NCBI GenBank assembly: GCA_022494885.1
Contig: JAGVSM010003538.1
Coordinates: 62,001 to 126,000, forward strand
DNA length: 64,000 nt
From: Micrasema longulum
Lineage: Eukaryota; Arthropoda; Insecta; Trichoptera; Brachycentridae
Direction of reading: 5' to 3'
The notes below the pieces were generated by a model. That model ran no database searches. It saw only the letters and a list, made by a program, of their open reading frames with translations, and was not told where the DNA came from. Made by a program: the position numbers and the translations under genes. Below are positions 53,480 through 63,689 of this stretch, piece by piece; position 1 is the first letter of the stretch; each line of letters opens with the position of its first letter.

Positions 53480-54060
53480 TAAACTATATGTCTGTGGAGC
53501 GGGTGGAGCGTTTGTGTTCAATATTGGTTTTTGGCAAATGAGATAATCCATTTTAATTCTACTCAGCTCCATTATCCATTTTTTATAGTCTTTTTAAACA
53601 TTTTCTATGAACTAATTGTTTTAACGAGAGTAAAAGTAGATTGATTTAATTGCATAATACTCGAAATCCTTTTGTCTGAAAGTGGTATTAGTTTTGTATT
53701 TGTATTGAGGATCTTCTGATCATATTATTTGAATGTGTTATATGTATGTGTTATAGGTATGTCTTTCGTTTGAGTAAGAATAGTTTTTGAATCTGTAAGC
53801 GAGTATTGTTTTAGCGTATAATTGCTTTGGTGTCATAAGTTGTGATTTGTGGAATATTTCTTCAATAAATGTCTGAATCGAGACTCTTAGTATTATTTTA
53901 ACTATGGATTTTTGTGCAACAAATACACTTTTTAAAACTGTGTCACACGCACCACCCTACTCCAAAATTGATTGACACAATGCGAAAATAGATCTTTAAA
54001 AGTTCTGTCTATTCTGTATAAAAAAATATTATATGTCATCAATAGCCGTGGCAAAAAAAA
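53480..54060 (-). pseudogene. Decayed LINE, family K relative
   Basis: The minus strand gives pieces such as MTYNIFLYRIDRTFKDLFSH near the right end and KTNTTFRQKDFEYYAIKSIY at the left. These correspond to KINTTFGQRGLAYYSVKVYN at 38.0 kb. Confidence 0.65.
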
Positions 54061-54086
54061 ATATGAATTACTATTAGGGCAAACCT

Positions 54087-54123
54087 GGGGCAAACCGGGG
54101 AAAAACCGGGGGCAAACCTGGGG
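54087..54123 (+). other. G-quadruplex motif
   Basis: Four G-runs (4, 4, 5 and 4 bases) separated by 6-7 bases, within a small CAAACC/GGGG tandem array (54078-54130). A canonical G4 pattern; biological role unknown. Confidence 0.6.
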
Positions 54124-54200
54124 CAAACTGACAGGGGGACATACCGACATACAGCTCAGGTTTTAAACCTCCTCTCCTAAATCTTGACAACAGTCAACAT

Positions 54201-54270
54201 TTTTTGTAGCGCGAGCAAGTATATTTTGTATGTCAAATCATACAAAATATACTTGCTCGCGCTATAAAAA
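54201..54270. repeat. Near-perfect 32-bp-arm hairpin
   Basis: The arms 54201-54232 and 54239-54270 pair at 31 of 32 positions around the loop TCAAAT. The arm includes TAGCGCGAGCAAGTATATTT. Not repeated elsewhere in the window. Confidence 0.85.
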
Positions 54271-54810
54271 CAATGCAATCGCCAGACATCAGGAGTTAAA
54301 TATATTTCTTTGTTAATATTGAAAACAACTGAGCAGTAATGCGTAAGTGCTCATAATAGTAAGCGATATTTTTAAAACTCCAATCGAAGTTTTTGTATTA
54401 CCAAAGCTTTAAATTTGGTGAGGTTATGTCATAATTGGATGGTACCTAATTGGCTGAGGATTTCTGAACGATGCTCTTGGGATAAAGAAAATGTGTTATG
54501 GTTTAAGTAGTAGAAGCAATAAAAATAAATATAAGGCATCTACTGACGAAAATTTGATAGTTATCAACCTGTAGAGAAAACTGGCTTGCTGGCAAAAGTT
54601 TTGGAACTCGAGATCACATTCAGACATTATCATAGAGAAAACAACGGAGTATAATATACCTATACATCAAGCTTTTATTGATTACCGAAAAGCATTTGAT
54701 TCATCTGAAAAATGGGTGATTATCGAGGAACTCCAAAATACAAGAATAGACTCTAGATATCTACAACTAATAAATTTTGTAAATAAAAATGCAACAATGA
54801 CTGTTAAAAT

Positions 54811-55140
54811 ATACAAATGGATGTACAGATCTGGTGGCTTCTAAAAAGAATTTCAAGGCTTTTAAAAAGTTTTGTAATCATTTCAGCGAATTGATCATGT
54901 CCAATCAATTTAATCCCAGTCAGTGAAGAATTCACTTCCCTCTCTGTTCAATCCAATGAAGTACATTTTATGTACTTCTGGATTACTTTCTTTCAGCACA
55001 ACGATGCTAAGGCTACCATATTTCAGAGAGCTCCTTCGGGCAGCTTTTCTCGTTTAACAACGAGCAAATTTTCCGTGTATGTGGGCACCGCCAAGGGGAC
55101 TTATGTCCTCAGATGCGGTGTGCGGTATGTGGTGGGCAAG
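54811..55140 (-). mobile_element. Short retroposon, copy 2, inside a LINE
   Basis: The minus strand begins GCTTGCCCACCACATACCGC, like copy 1, and matches through ACTGACTGGGATT. It then carries about 100 additional bases not in copy 1. CTGTTAAAAT flanks it at 54801-54810 and 55141-55150. The surrounding LINE frame (MTVKI...KTEKIKI) resumes across the duplication. Confidence 0.78.
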
Positions 55141-55394
55141 CTGTTAAAATTGATGACGGCACTAAGACTGAAAAAATTAAAATACGAAAAGGTGTGTGAC
55201 AAGGTGGCACAATTTCACCAAAGCTAGTCACTCAACTAAGATAACAAGGGACTGAAGATAAATGGCACATATCTGAATCACCTTAGATTTGCTGATGACA
55301 TTATATTTATAAGTGAAAGCATTGATAAATTAAGTCTAATGGTTAACGAATTGCATGAAGCTTCTAGTAAAATCGGTCTGAATATGAACAAATA

Positions 55395-55960
55395 CAAAAA
55401 GTATAAGATTCTGTCACTTATTAATTTTAGAATCCCAGTAACGCAGACCAGAAACCAATCTCTTTTTAAAATTTCTAAATGTAAAACTAAATCTTTTCAA
55501 AATTCATTTATAAATAGAACCTGCCATATGTGTAACCAAAAATTTAATTGTATTGATATTAATAACATATCTTTAACTTCCTTTAAAAGTGAAATTTCCA
55601 AAAATAATTCAAGTTATGATGTTGCGCCTTGAATCCGCAGCCTATATTATGCAGGTGATGTGCAGTTCTGTATGTAAGCACATAATAAATGAACACTGTA
55701 TAGTCAACTATAGTTGTATTATTTATTGTAATGTGCAACTGTGTGACCAATATTCATTTACATTTCTAGTAATATTATAAGTTTTGTATGATTAGTTATT
55801 TTATGTTATGTATAATTTTTATGTGACAACATTTACAATAACGATATTATGTGGAAGCCTCTAATTGGACTTTATGATATGTATTTATGGTATAATTGAT
55901 TCTTATAAATGTATAAATGTCTGTTGGCTTTCCAATGAAATAAAATAAATAAATAAAATA
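55395..55960 (+). pseudogene. LINE 3' fragment inserted in the 54.5-kb LINE
   Basis: The frame reads INFRIPVTQTRNQSLFKISK, then NRTCHMCNQKFNCIDINNIS and LTSFKSEISKN, a Jockey-type C-terminus. A 3' UTR ends TCCAATGAAATAAAATAAAT. The host LINE frame continues immediately after. Confidence 0.8.
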
Positions 55961-56619
55961 AGTCCGTAAAACTGGATCATCACTGTTAATAATAAAAACC
56001 TCGAAATAGTAGATGAATATATATATCTTGGCCATGAGATAAAACTGGGCAAAGAAAATCAAACGGTGGAACTGCTAAGAAGAATAGAAAGAAGTTGGGC
56101 AGCTTTTGGAAAACTTATATGCATACTTGAAAACAAAAAGATTCCGATTCGTCTGAAAAGGAAAACATACGAATTATGGATACCATCAGTGACTACATAT
56201 GCATTTGAGACCACGACCCTCACAAAAAGAAATGTAGAAAAGCTCAAATGCACTCAGCAATCAATGGAAAGATCCATGCTTGGTATAAGCCTAAGTTACA
56301 AAATAAGAAATGAAGAAATTACGAACAGAACCAGAATAACGGATATCATGGATCGCGTAGCAGGAATGAAGTGGCAATATGCGGGACATGTTGCGAGACA
56401 AGACCCCACAAGATGGACATATAAAATTTTAAGATAGAGACCTTTGGAGAATATGCGAGGCGTCGGAAGACCTAAAAAGATGGTCCGATGACATAGCTGC
56501 TGTAGGGGGTAAACATCGACTGCAAGTAGCAACCGACCGAGAAAAATGAAAGGAAATGGAAGAGGCATATGTACAGCAGTGGAGGACAGAAGGCTGAATA
56601 AGAAGAAGAAGACTGACTG

Positions 56620-56950
56620 CCACTACAATTTTACTTTCAATATACCGAGAAAACAAAAAAAAACTAACTCTTTTATACCGATAACCATAGAACTAACTAT
56701 GGTTTTCATTCCCCTATGCTCAGAATTCTTAGGTCCTGTCTTATACCAGTCTTGATTTCTTTGATAACAAGTTGTCTTCTTTCAAACGATCACTCAATCA
56801 AATTCAATTATAAACACCTCTCTCCCGCTTCCACTCCCACAAAATCTACGACATACCATTGAGTCATTCTACATTTTTAATTATATTTGTTTATGCATAA
56901 ACGTGTCCATAAAAATGCCCATTGGGCGTGTATATAAACAAATACTTTCA
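56620..56950 (+). pseudogene. LINE 3' end of the 18.4-kb family, without the retroposon
   Basis: Matches the 18.4-kb copy in inverse: CTATGGTTTTCATTCCCCTA, CTTGATTTCTTTGATAACAA, CACCTCTCTCCCGCTTCCAC, ending AAAATGCCCATTGGGCGTGT. The ORF is out of frame. Valuable as the empty site for the short retroposon. Confidence 0.82.
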
Positions 56951-57401
56951 GAAAAAGATCTCAACCCGAACATTGTTGATCCTGCAATCGGAGCTATATT
57001 TTTGGTAATTAGTGGGTCCAGTGCAATAAATGCTCAAAGTGGTACCATGAGGAGTGTGATACCAGTGGGGAGGAGGTTAATTATTTTTTAAAAACATGTT
57101 TTAATTGTTTAAGTTGGTTTGATAAATTGAATGTACTTAATCGAACCAGTATTTTTTTTTTCATTTTACGGAAACCTGATATAATAACCTGAATTATGAA
57201 AAAAAATCCACAAATTTTATTTACGGAGTCGGAGTTTTCTGTCGAACTTTTCTAGTCATTAATACTGTTAAATAAATTCTTGAAATGTAAAAAATTAATA
57301 CTCATAACTATATGTACCTACCTTTGTATGTGATATAACAATATGCACTAGTATTCGTTATGATAATACATAATACATGAAATTATTTTACTGTGAATTA
57401 A

Positions 57402-58080
57402 TCTTTATTTACATATATATATTCTTATGTATGTGTGATGTCTCTGAACTCCTTCTAAACGGCTTAACCGATTTACATGCGGTTTTCAGCGAAATGTAGA
57501 TCTTTGCACTGCGCGTATTTTAAGATAATAAATTTTTCGATGGAATCTATAAAAAAAAGTTAGAACCATAAATATTTGTTTTATCGACCTACCAGGGTTT
57601 CATTCGACGATAATGCATTTACAAAAAAAGGAAGGATGTTTTTTTTGTGTTAAAAAAAGTTTGTTTTTAAATGTTTACAAACAATATTTAATTTTTATGG
57701 ATCCCAATCAGATTCTTTCCTTACATTCCTTATAATTTCTTCCCATTTATTTCTTTTTATAGGATTATTGTTAATGTTATAATAATATTAACTGCTATTA
57801 AATAAATTTTTGAAAATCGCATTTATGAGTAAAGTGCACCCCAGTTGGTAAGAAAAGCCGAGTTTGACATTTGCAAATAGAATTCTATATTTGAAATGGA
57901 ATTATTTTATATTTTGGGATTCAACCATAAACAAATACTTAAGTACCTACTTAAATTCAATATTTGAATATTAATAATTTTAGTATTGGAATTCAATCAT
58001 AAACAAGTACCTAGGTACCTACTTATCAATGAAAAGAATTTTTAACGTTTGGGCAGGACAACGTCTGTTGGGTCTGCTAG
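57402..58080 (+). mobile_element. Complete non-autonomous Helitron
   Basis: Begins TCTTTATTTACATATATATA directly after a host A, and ends GGTCTGCTAG directly before a host T, the A|T insertion rule of Helitrons. The 5' part holds CTGAACTCCTTCTAAACGGC and TTAACCGATTTACATGCGG, and the 3' end carries the imperfect hairpin GCAGGAC...GTCTGC about 10 bases before CTAG. No inverted repeats, no target duplication, no Rep/helicase ORF. 679 bases. Partial relatives at 12.0 and 36.5 kb. Confidence 0.88.
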
Positions 58081-58369
58081 TTTTAATATAAAAATAGTAG
58101 TCATAACACTACGTTATTTAGAAAAAAACTATTACATGAATACATTAAGAGAAAAAATTATACATACCTAAATGTTTGTACATTAATATACAATACAATT
58201 TTATATACTGGTATTTGAATTGATAATATCGTGGGTATACCGGCAAAAACTTTAACTCTTAAATTCCTGTTTTGAGAATTTAAGCATTAAAGTTTTGTTC
58301 CAATTTTACTGTTTTATATTTTATTTTATTAAGATGTTAAGTGCTTATTTAAGAACATCTTTTTAATTT

Positions 58370-58425
58370 GAACGTTTCTTATTTTTTTTATTTTTATATA
58401 TACGCCCAATGAGTATTATTAAGTT
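58370..58425 (-). mobile_element. LINE 3' tail fragment
   Basis: The minus strand reads ATAATACTCATTGGGCGTAT then ATATAAAAATAAAAAAAATA, the 3' end of the 18.4/56.6-kb LINE family. Confidence 0.5.
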
Positions 58426-58855
58426 ATTTAAAGCTTTTAGCCCGAATAAAATACCCGGTATACGACTTAACCTTAAATTTGTTTCTAAAACCACAGATAT
58501 ATGAAATTTAATATGACTTAGTGTATTTATCAGTTTGTAGAGCGTTAAAAACTTTACAAAACTGCATCATTAAGTCAAATCTGCATATTTTCGAGTTAAC
58601 GTTTTTTGCCAGTATACCCATAATAAATTAAATAAGTTAACTATGCATGATATGAAAACATTACAACGAACTAATTATAAACTAAAATATATAAATTGCA
58701 AAAAAATGGCGCCGAAAACTTACATTATTTATTGAAAAAATATGTCCACGTGCTGTCGAGTTGACGCAAATAATTCAACAAGACGTCCTTCAAAAAGCAG
58801 GAAGCGTGTTGTAAAATAAATTAATCTATTTATATATTGTTTTGAACACTCGGCG
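58426..58855. other. Unassigned AT-rich stretch
   Basis: A small GC-richer patch near 58705 (AATGGCGCCGAAAACTTAC). Nothing else. Confidence 0.35.
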
Positions 58856-59135
58856 AATTTGTTTTCAAGTCAAATTGTTGTGTACTTCGAGAAAGCGCGT
58901 CGGTTAAATTGGAGACGATTTTAAAAGGCGTCGCGTCGGTTTTCCCGCGTGAATTTGAAGATGTGGAAAATTGCGCGACGCACGTGCTCTGTCGTCCCCT
59001 ATCGGAGGTAAACTAAAGACTTTAAAGAGTATGTAAGTCGCCATTACCTGACTGATTGTACCGGAGTAGGTACTGGGTACCGAATCGGCGTAATATAGCG
59101 CCGAGCCGGCACAGTTCCTCGATAACTCGAAATAA
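58856..59135. promoter_or_regulatory. CpG-rich single-copy island
   Basis: GAGAAAGCGCGTCGGTTAAA, AGGCGTCGCGTCGGTTTTCC, AATTGCGCGACGCACGTGCT and ATCGGCGTAATATAGCGCCG. A GGAG|GTAAAC donor-like site is near 59008. Shares the GCGTCGCGTCGGT word with the 47.83-kb island. Promoter or untranslated exon inferred. Confidence 0.33.
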
Positions 59136-59559
59136 AGAGGACTTGAACAATGAGGAAATTCAGAGCTACGGGAAATTTGGAAATAAAAATGTTTTCTTAC
59201 GCGTATTTAAAATTAGAGCATTTAATTGTACGCAAAATTTCTCGAAAATCTTTGAAAAAATTCATAAATAGGTTTTGATAAAAATGAACTACTTTAACAA
59301 GTCATAGATTCTGGTAAACAGCTGTTTAGAATAGCAAATCAATAAGTGATAGATTTCTGGTTTCTGGGAAGCCATATTTAGCGTGTTTCATACAAACGGG
59401 GTTCCCTCTTTAAGTGTCAGCTCGACTCACCGACGACAACTCGTGACGTCACGGGTTAAGTCAATTTAAAAACCACAAAACTTTAGGAAATCATAGTGAA
59501 AATAATATTGTATATAAAAATAAAATAAACTAATATGTATTTTCTAAAACCACTGAACT

Positions 59560-60290
59560 TCCTTGTTGGAAAAGGAATAAAAACTATTCCCAATGAGTTA
59601 CAATAACTCATTTTGGGCCATAAGAAAATTACATTTATATACATTCACGACAGAACACACAATTATTATAAACACTTATATATTATATCAAGCAAAATAA
59701 AGATCAAAGCACAATTACACTAATATGTTAATTTTGAACACTTTCCACATACTGCCTGAGATAATATAGCTTTAGGCTGTTAGCCACATTATTAGAGCCT
59801 CGAATACCCTCAGGAAGCCTGTTATATTCCCTACAAGCCAGGTACAGCAGAGACTTTAGACCAAATTTTGTAGTACGAGTATCAGGTGGATGTAGATTGT
59901 GTCTTTGTCTTGTATTGTAACTGTGAACATCACGTAATAAGTATATATGTGAAGTTAATATTTGTGTGAGCTACATTACATATGATTTGAATCTGTGTAT
60001 ATGCAATTTCGTAATAAGGAATAATGCTAAAAGGTAAAATGCCGGTCAGTTTGTACATGTCTTTTATGTGCATTTCTATTGGAATATTATGTATATTTCT
60101 TATTGCCCTATATTGAATAATCTGGATTTCGGATATAAGCTTTTTAGTTGCAAAACCCCATATGCAAAAATAAATAAATAAGAAATTATTCGAATAATTA
60201 TTTGGTATTCGGTTGTGCTCCTGTGTTAATGTCACGGACCTTTGAATTACATTTTCGAAATACGACTCCCGCTCAACCACAATTTATTTC
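59560..60290 (-). pseudogene. LINE C-terminal ORF and 3' UTR
   Basis: The minus strand reads WGFATKKLISEIQIIQYRAI, RNIHNIPIEMHIKDMYKLTG, then after a shift RDVHSYNTRQRHNLHPPDTR, TKFGLKSLLYLACREYNRLP and GIRGSNNVANSLKLYYLRQY, a Jockey/CR1-type C-terminus. 3' UTR continues to about 59560. Confidence 0.88.
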
Positions 60291-60599
60291 CGTTTTCTAG
60301 CGCGAATATTAACCGGGTAACAAACAGAAGGAGTAACAAAACCTGTATTTACTTGTATCACAATAGCGTATGTCAATTAAAGAAAGTTTATCAATTTAAT
60401 TACGTTAGATGTTAGATATTATTATAATTATCGTAATTTTAAAATCTTCTAATTCCGACGCCTTTTATATAAGTCACTTTAAAATAAATTCCATAATCAT
60501 CGATGTGTCACCGCTTATTTAAAGGTATCATATCACATTATTTTCATCAAGTCACAGTGAAAGGATTGTTAGTATGTAGGTACTACATTTGACGATTTC

Positions 60600-61300
60600 A
60601 ACGCCAAGGGTTAGCGACAGTACTTTCATTTGCTGGAAAAAGACAGCACAAAATATTAGTTCAGTTTATACCCGAATATTTAAATATCATTGATGTATAA
60701 ATCTGTAAATAAATTGTCTGTTAGAGCTCTACTTTGGTATAAACTAATTTGCCAGCATGCGTCGCACTCCGAGTATAAACACAAGTTGGTACATAATTAC
60801 AACACCAGGTTTGTTCGTATGAAAGGGCTAGCTGTCCTTAATATTGCAATAAATATGGCAAAAGGACACTGCAATATAGTATACCTAAAATATTTAACAT
60901 GTTACCAAACAATTAATTTGTATTCATTTGTATAATTTGTATAATTTGTATTAATTAATTTGTATAAAATTTCTTAATATTGTTCTTTATTTAGTATTTT
61001 TTTCTCATGTATCTCTATAATAATGTATAAACTTATATGTATGTATATGTATGTTTGTATGTTTTCATACTTTTATTTATTAAATATTTTTCTATGTACC
61101 CTATACCCATGTTAGTACATTTCCTGATTTTTACTTATTATTGTATCTTTTAGCTTTTCTTATGTTATCTTTAATTTTAACTAAATTTATATACTTATGT
61201 TTCACTGCTGCACTTGACTGTAATTTCTAATATATGTAAAAGCCCGTAGGGCGTGTAAATTAATAAATAAACAAAATAAATAAATAAATAAATATTAAAA
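60600..61300 (+). pseudogene. Decayed LINE C-terminal end with 3' UTR
   Basis: The frame around 60690-60935 has HKLVHNYNTRFVRMKGLAVL, the HNYNTR motif of CR1/Jockey C-termini. It ends AAAAGCCCGTAGGGCGTGTA then a (TAAA)n tail near 61295. Confidence 0.7.
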
Positions 61301-62589
61301 ATACTGAGTTAAATACAGGAGTATGACGTTTGCTCAAATTATGCTTATTAGAAAAAAGTTTTTTGTATTAGTGATAGTTTTTCATAATGTAATATGTAAT
61401 GTTTTTCAAGTAAAATTATTGTTAACGTAGGTTAGGTGTAAAAAATCGATGTTATTTTATAAAAACCTTCTGACGAGTTGTATGTATGCAACTCAGCAGG
61501 ACTTTAATTTAAGACCATTTTGTAAATATTTTTGAAAAATAAAAAAAGACATTGGGCTCCCTGGACAATACATAACAGTTTATTCATCAACGGTGAAATT
61601 GTACCTACTGCCTTCGCAGCGAGGCCTCTAGATTTCAGTCACTGTGCGTCGCCGCTGCACCTGTCTATGTATATTATAAATACAAAATCCGCCATATACA
61701 AATACCAGCAAATTGCCGGTATTTGTAAATTACCAGAAGGTACAGAATCATATTTTTATACCTATTGCCAGCGGAAATTATGAAGTAGGTAACTAGTTGG
61801 GTTTGCATTCCATGCGAATGGCGATCGGCATAGTTTCTACGAACAGTTTAATAAACTGACTAAATTATGGGTCAGCAGATATATTTTAAAACAATCTCAT
61901 ATTTTCAATTAATAATATTACAGGCATGACCAAACCTTTGTAGATGAATTTTAAATTTTTTCCTGCAGGATTAATATCGAAATGAGATTATTTTTACAGA
62001 GATAAAACTTTTATTGACTGGTCTGTTTTTTGGTTGGCTGCAAGGCCTGGCAAAGTGATTTTATTTATGTTCTTAAATTTTTAAATAAATAAACAATATT
62101 ACATTATTTTCTTCTTCCAGGTAAATGAAGAATACATAAATGTAATAGTTTGCGACTCAAAAGTACCCAAATTTAACTTTTTTGTTTTCATATTAAATAC
62201 ATAAAATTATACATTTATACAACGTTGCTTTGACCCCGTTCTAAGCCGGCCAAATATATATTTTTTTTTTTCTCTTTCTCTTCTTTCTCTTTCTCTTGTT
62301 TCTTATAAAACAGTAATCAATACAGAAAAAAATACATAAAGGTATTGGACGTAGTGAAAAACATAGTAAAATACACATAAAAAAAAACATAGAAAAAATG
62401 TTTTAAAAACATGGTAAAAAATAAAAAAAACGTATTTAAAATCGGATCTGAACACTACCCCCCATAATAAATGACAACAGTTCTACTGAAAGTGAACTTA
62501 TGTTTTTTTTTATTAAATACATAATATATTAAACCCCTACCTTCTAATAACATTCAAAAATATTTATTGATTAATTTTTATCAAAATTA
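61301..62589. other. Mostly unassigned stretch
   Basis: An 83-codon frame at 61532-61783 has no recognisable family. A CT-rich microsatellite occupies about 62255-62300. The rest is AT-rich. Confidence 0.35.
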
Positions 62590-62920
62590 TCTTATACATC
62601 TCTCACACATGCATTTGTCAAATTAATAGTAACGTAAATAAATTAATTGAGCGGGAATGCTGCAAACCTATTTAAAAACGAAACAATTCAGACCAAAATA
62701 GACATTTGGTCATCAGAACAATACGTACCATGTCTCGGTAACTGCACACATGTGCAGACCATATTCCAGGAATCAGCGAGCAGCCTGTTAGCCACGTGTC
62801 CGGCAGTTACTATGATACCTTCAATCTACAAAAGCTACCCCTTGGATATTTTTCTACATTTCGTTTACTTTTTAGCATGAACAGTTGTCAAGTTATTTAC
62901 AATGCTCAACGTTTATTAAA
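62590..62920 (+). repeat. Repeat E, copy 2
   Basis: Same order of shared segments as 24590-24945 (see there). An overlapping 77-codon frame is not conserved in copy 1. Confidence 0.65.
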
Positions 62921-63072
62921 TTACCTATAAATAGCGACGGTAAATATTTGTAATTTAAATAATACATGCATAAAAAAATACAGACAAACTGGTTCACTTA
63001 CCGCCTAAAAAAGTGCTGGTTGTGATACTGTGGTTATACTACATAATATAAATATTATGTTAATTTTATTTT

Positions 63073-63122
63073 CCCAGTTGTGTTTTGTCTTTATTTAAAT
63101 AAAGACAAAACACAACTGGGAT
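63073..63122. repeat. Perfect 50-bp palindrome
   Basis: TCCCAGTTGTGTTTTGTCTT then TATTT meets its exact inverse with no spacer; the centre is between 63097 and 63098. Such spacer-free palindromes are rare and unstable. Confidence 0.9.
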
Positions 63123-63129
63123 TAATACT

Positions 63130-63680
63130 ATTAACTATTATTAATAATATGCACAGAAACCTGCATTAAACAAATATGCAATCAAACAATTACACAACGG
63201 CTTAGTAATCTCAATTATTTTTTGTCATTTTAAAACAAACTTATTTAGATACCAACATAATATTAAAATTCCTAAATTCCACACAAATCATGGTCAAAAT
63301 AGCTTTGTCTTCAAATGTGTAAAAAAATTATAATAATCTTCCTAATGAACTAAAAACGTTTAAAAATAACATATTATCAATACATAAATTATTTTTTTGA
63401 ACACGTGTAAAAACTACATTAAATTTTAATTTGGATGAATGTATTATTGTTTTATGTTTTTGCTTTATATATCCTACGTTTTTTTTTTCTCAGGTACTCG
63501 TATTTAAAATTATATAAACTATTATAAATGAACAACTATAACAGTATAAGTCACTCTTCAAGCACAAAAGTTAGTCTCTTTTTTTGGAGAGTTACAGTGA
63601 TAACATTTACTCGATGTATAAAAGTAGATATGTATAGAATTTTTTAAAACATAAACCTTTTATGAAATTTATTAATAAAA
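63130..63680 (+). pseudogene. LINE family L C-terminus and 3' UTR
   Basis: The plus strand reads NIKIPKFHTNHGQNSFVFKC then, one base out of frame, YNNLPNELKTFKNNILSIHK. The 3' UTR has the conserved stem segment (AGTCACTCTTCAAGCAC ... TTGGAGAGTTACAGTG) at 63550-63600 and ends in an AATAAAAAATAAATAAAA tail. Confidence 0.82.
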
Positions 63681-63689
63681 AATAAATAA

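Larger units (their letters stand above)
54480..56600 (+). pseudogene. Longest LINE in the window, split by two retroposons
   Basis: Reverse transcriptase pieces: YNIPIHQAFIDYRKAFDS, QNTRIDSRYLQLINFVNKNA and TMTVKI (54660-54815). KTEKIKIRKGV then GGTISPKL follow, and LRFADDIIFISESIDKLSLM carries the catalytic ADD (about 55285). After an inserted LINE it continues IVDEYIYLGHEIKLGKENQT through MLGISLSYKIRNEEITNRTR and WQYAGHVARQD to a lysine-rich end with a (GAA)n tail near 56600. Order and motifs fit an RTE-like element. Stops and frameshifts make it inactive. Confidence 0.9.
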
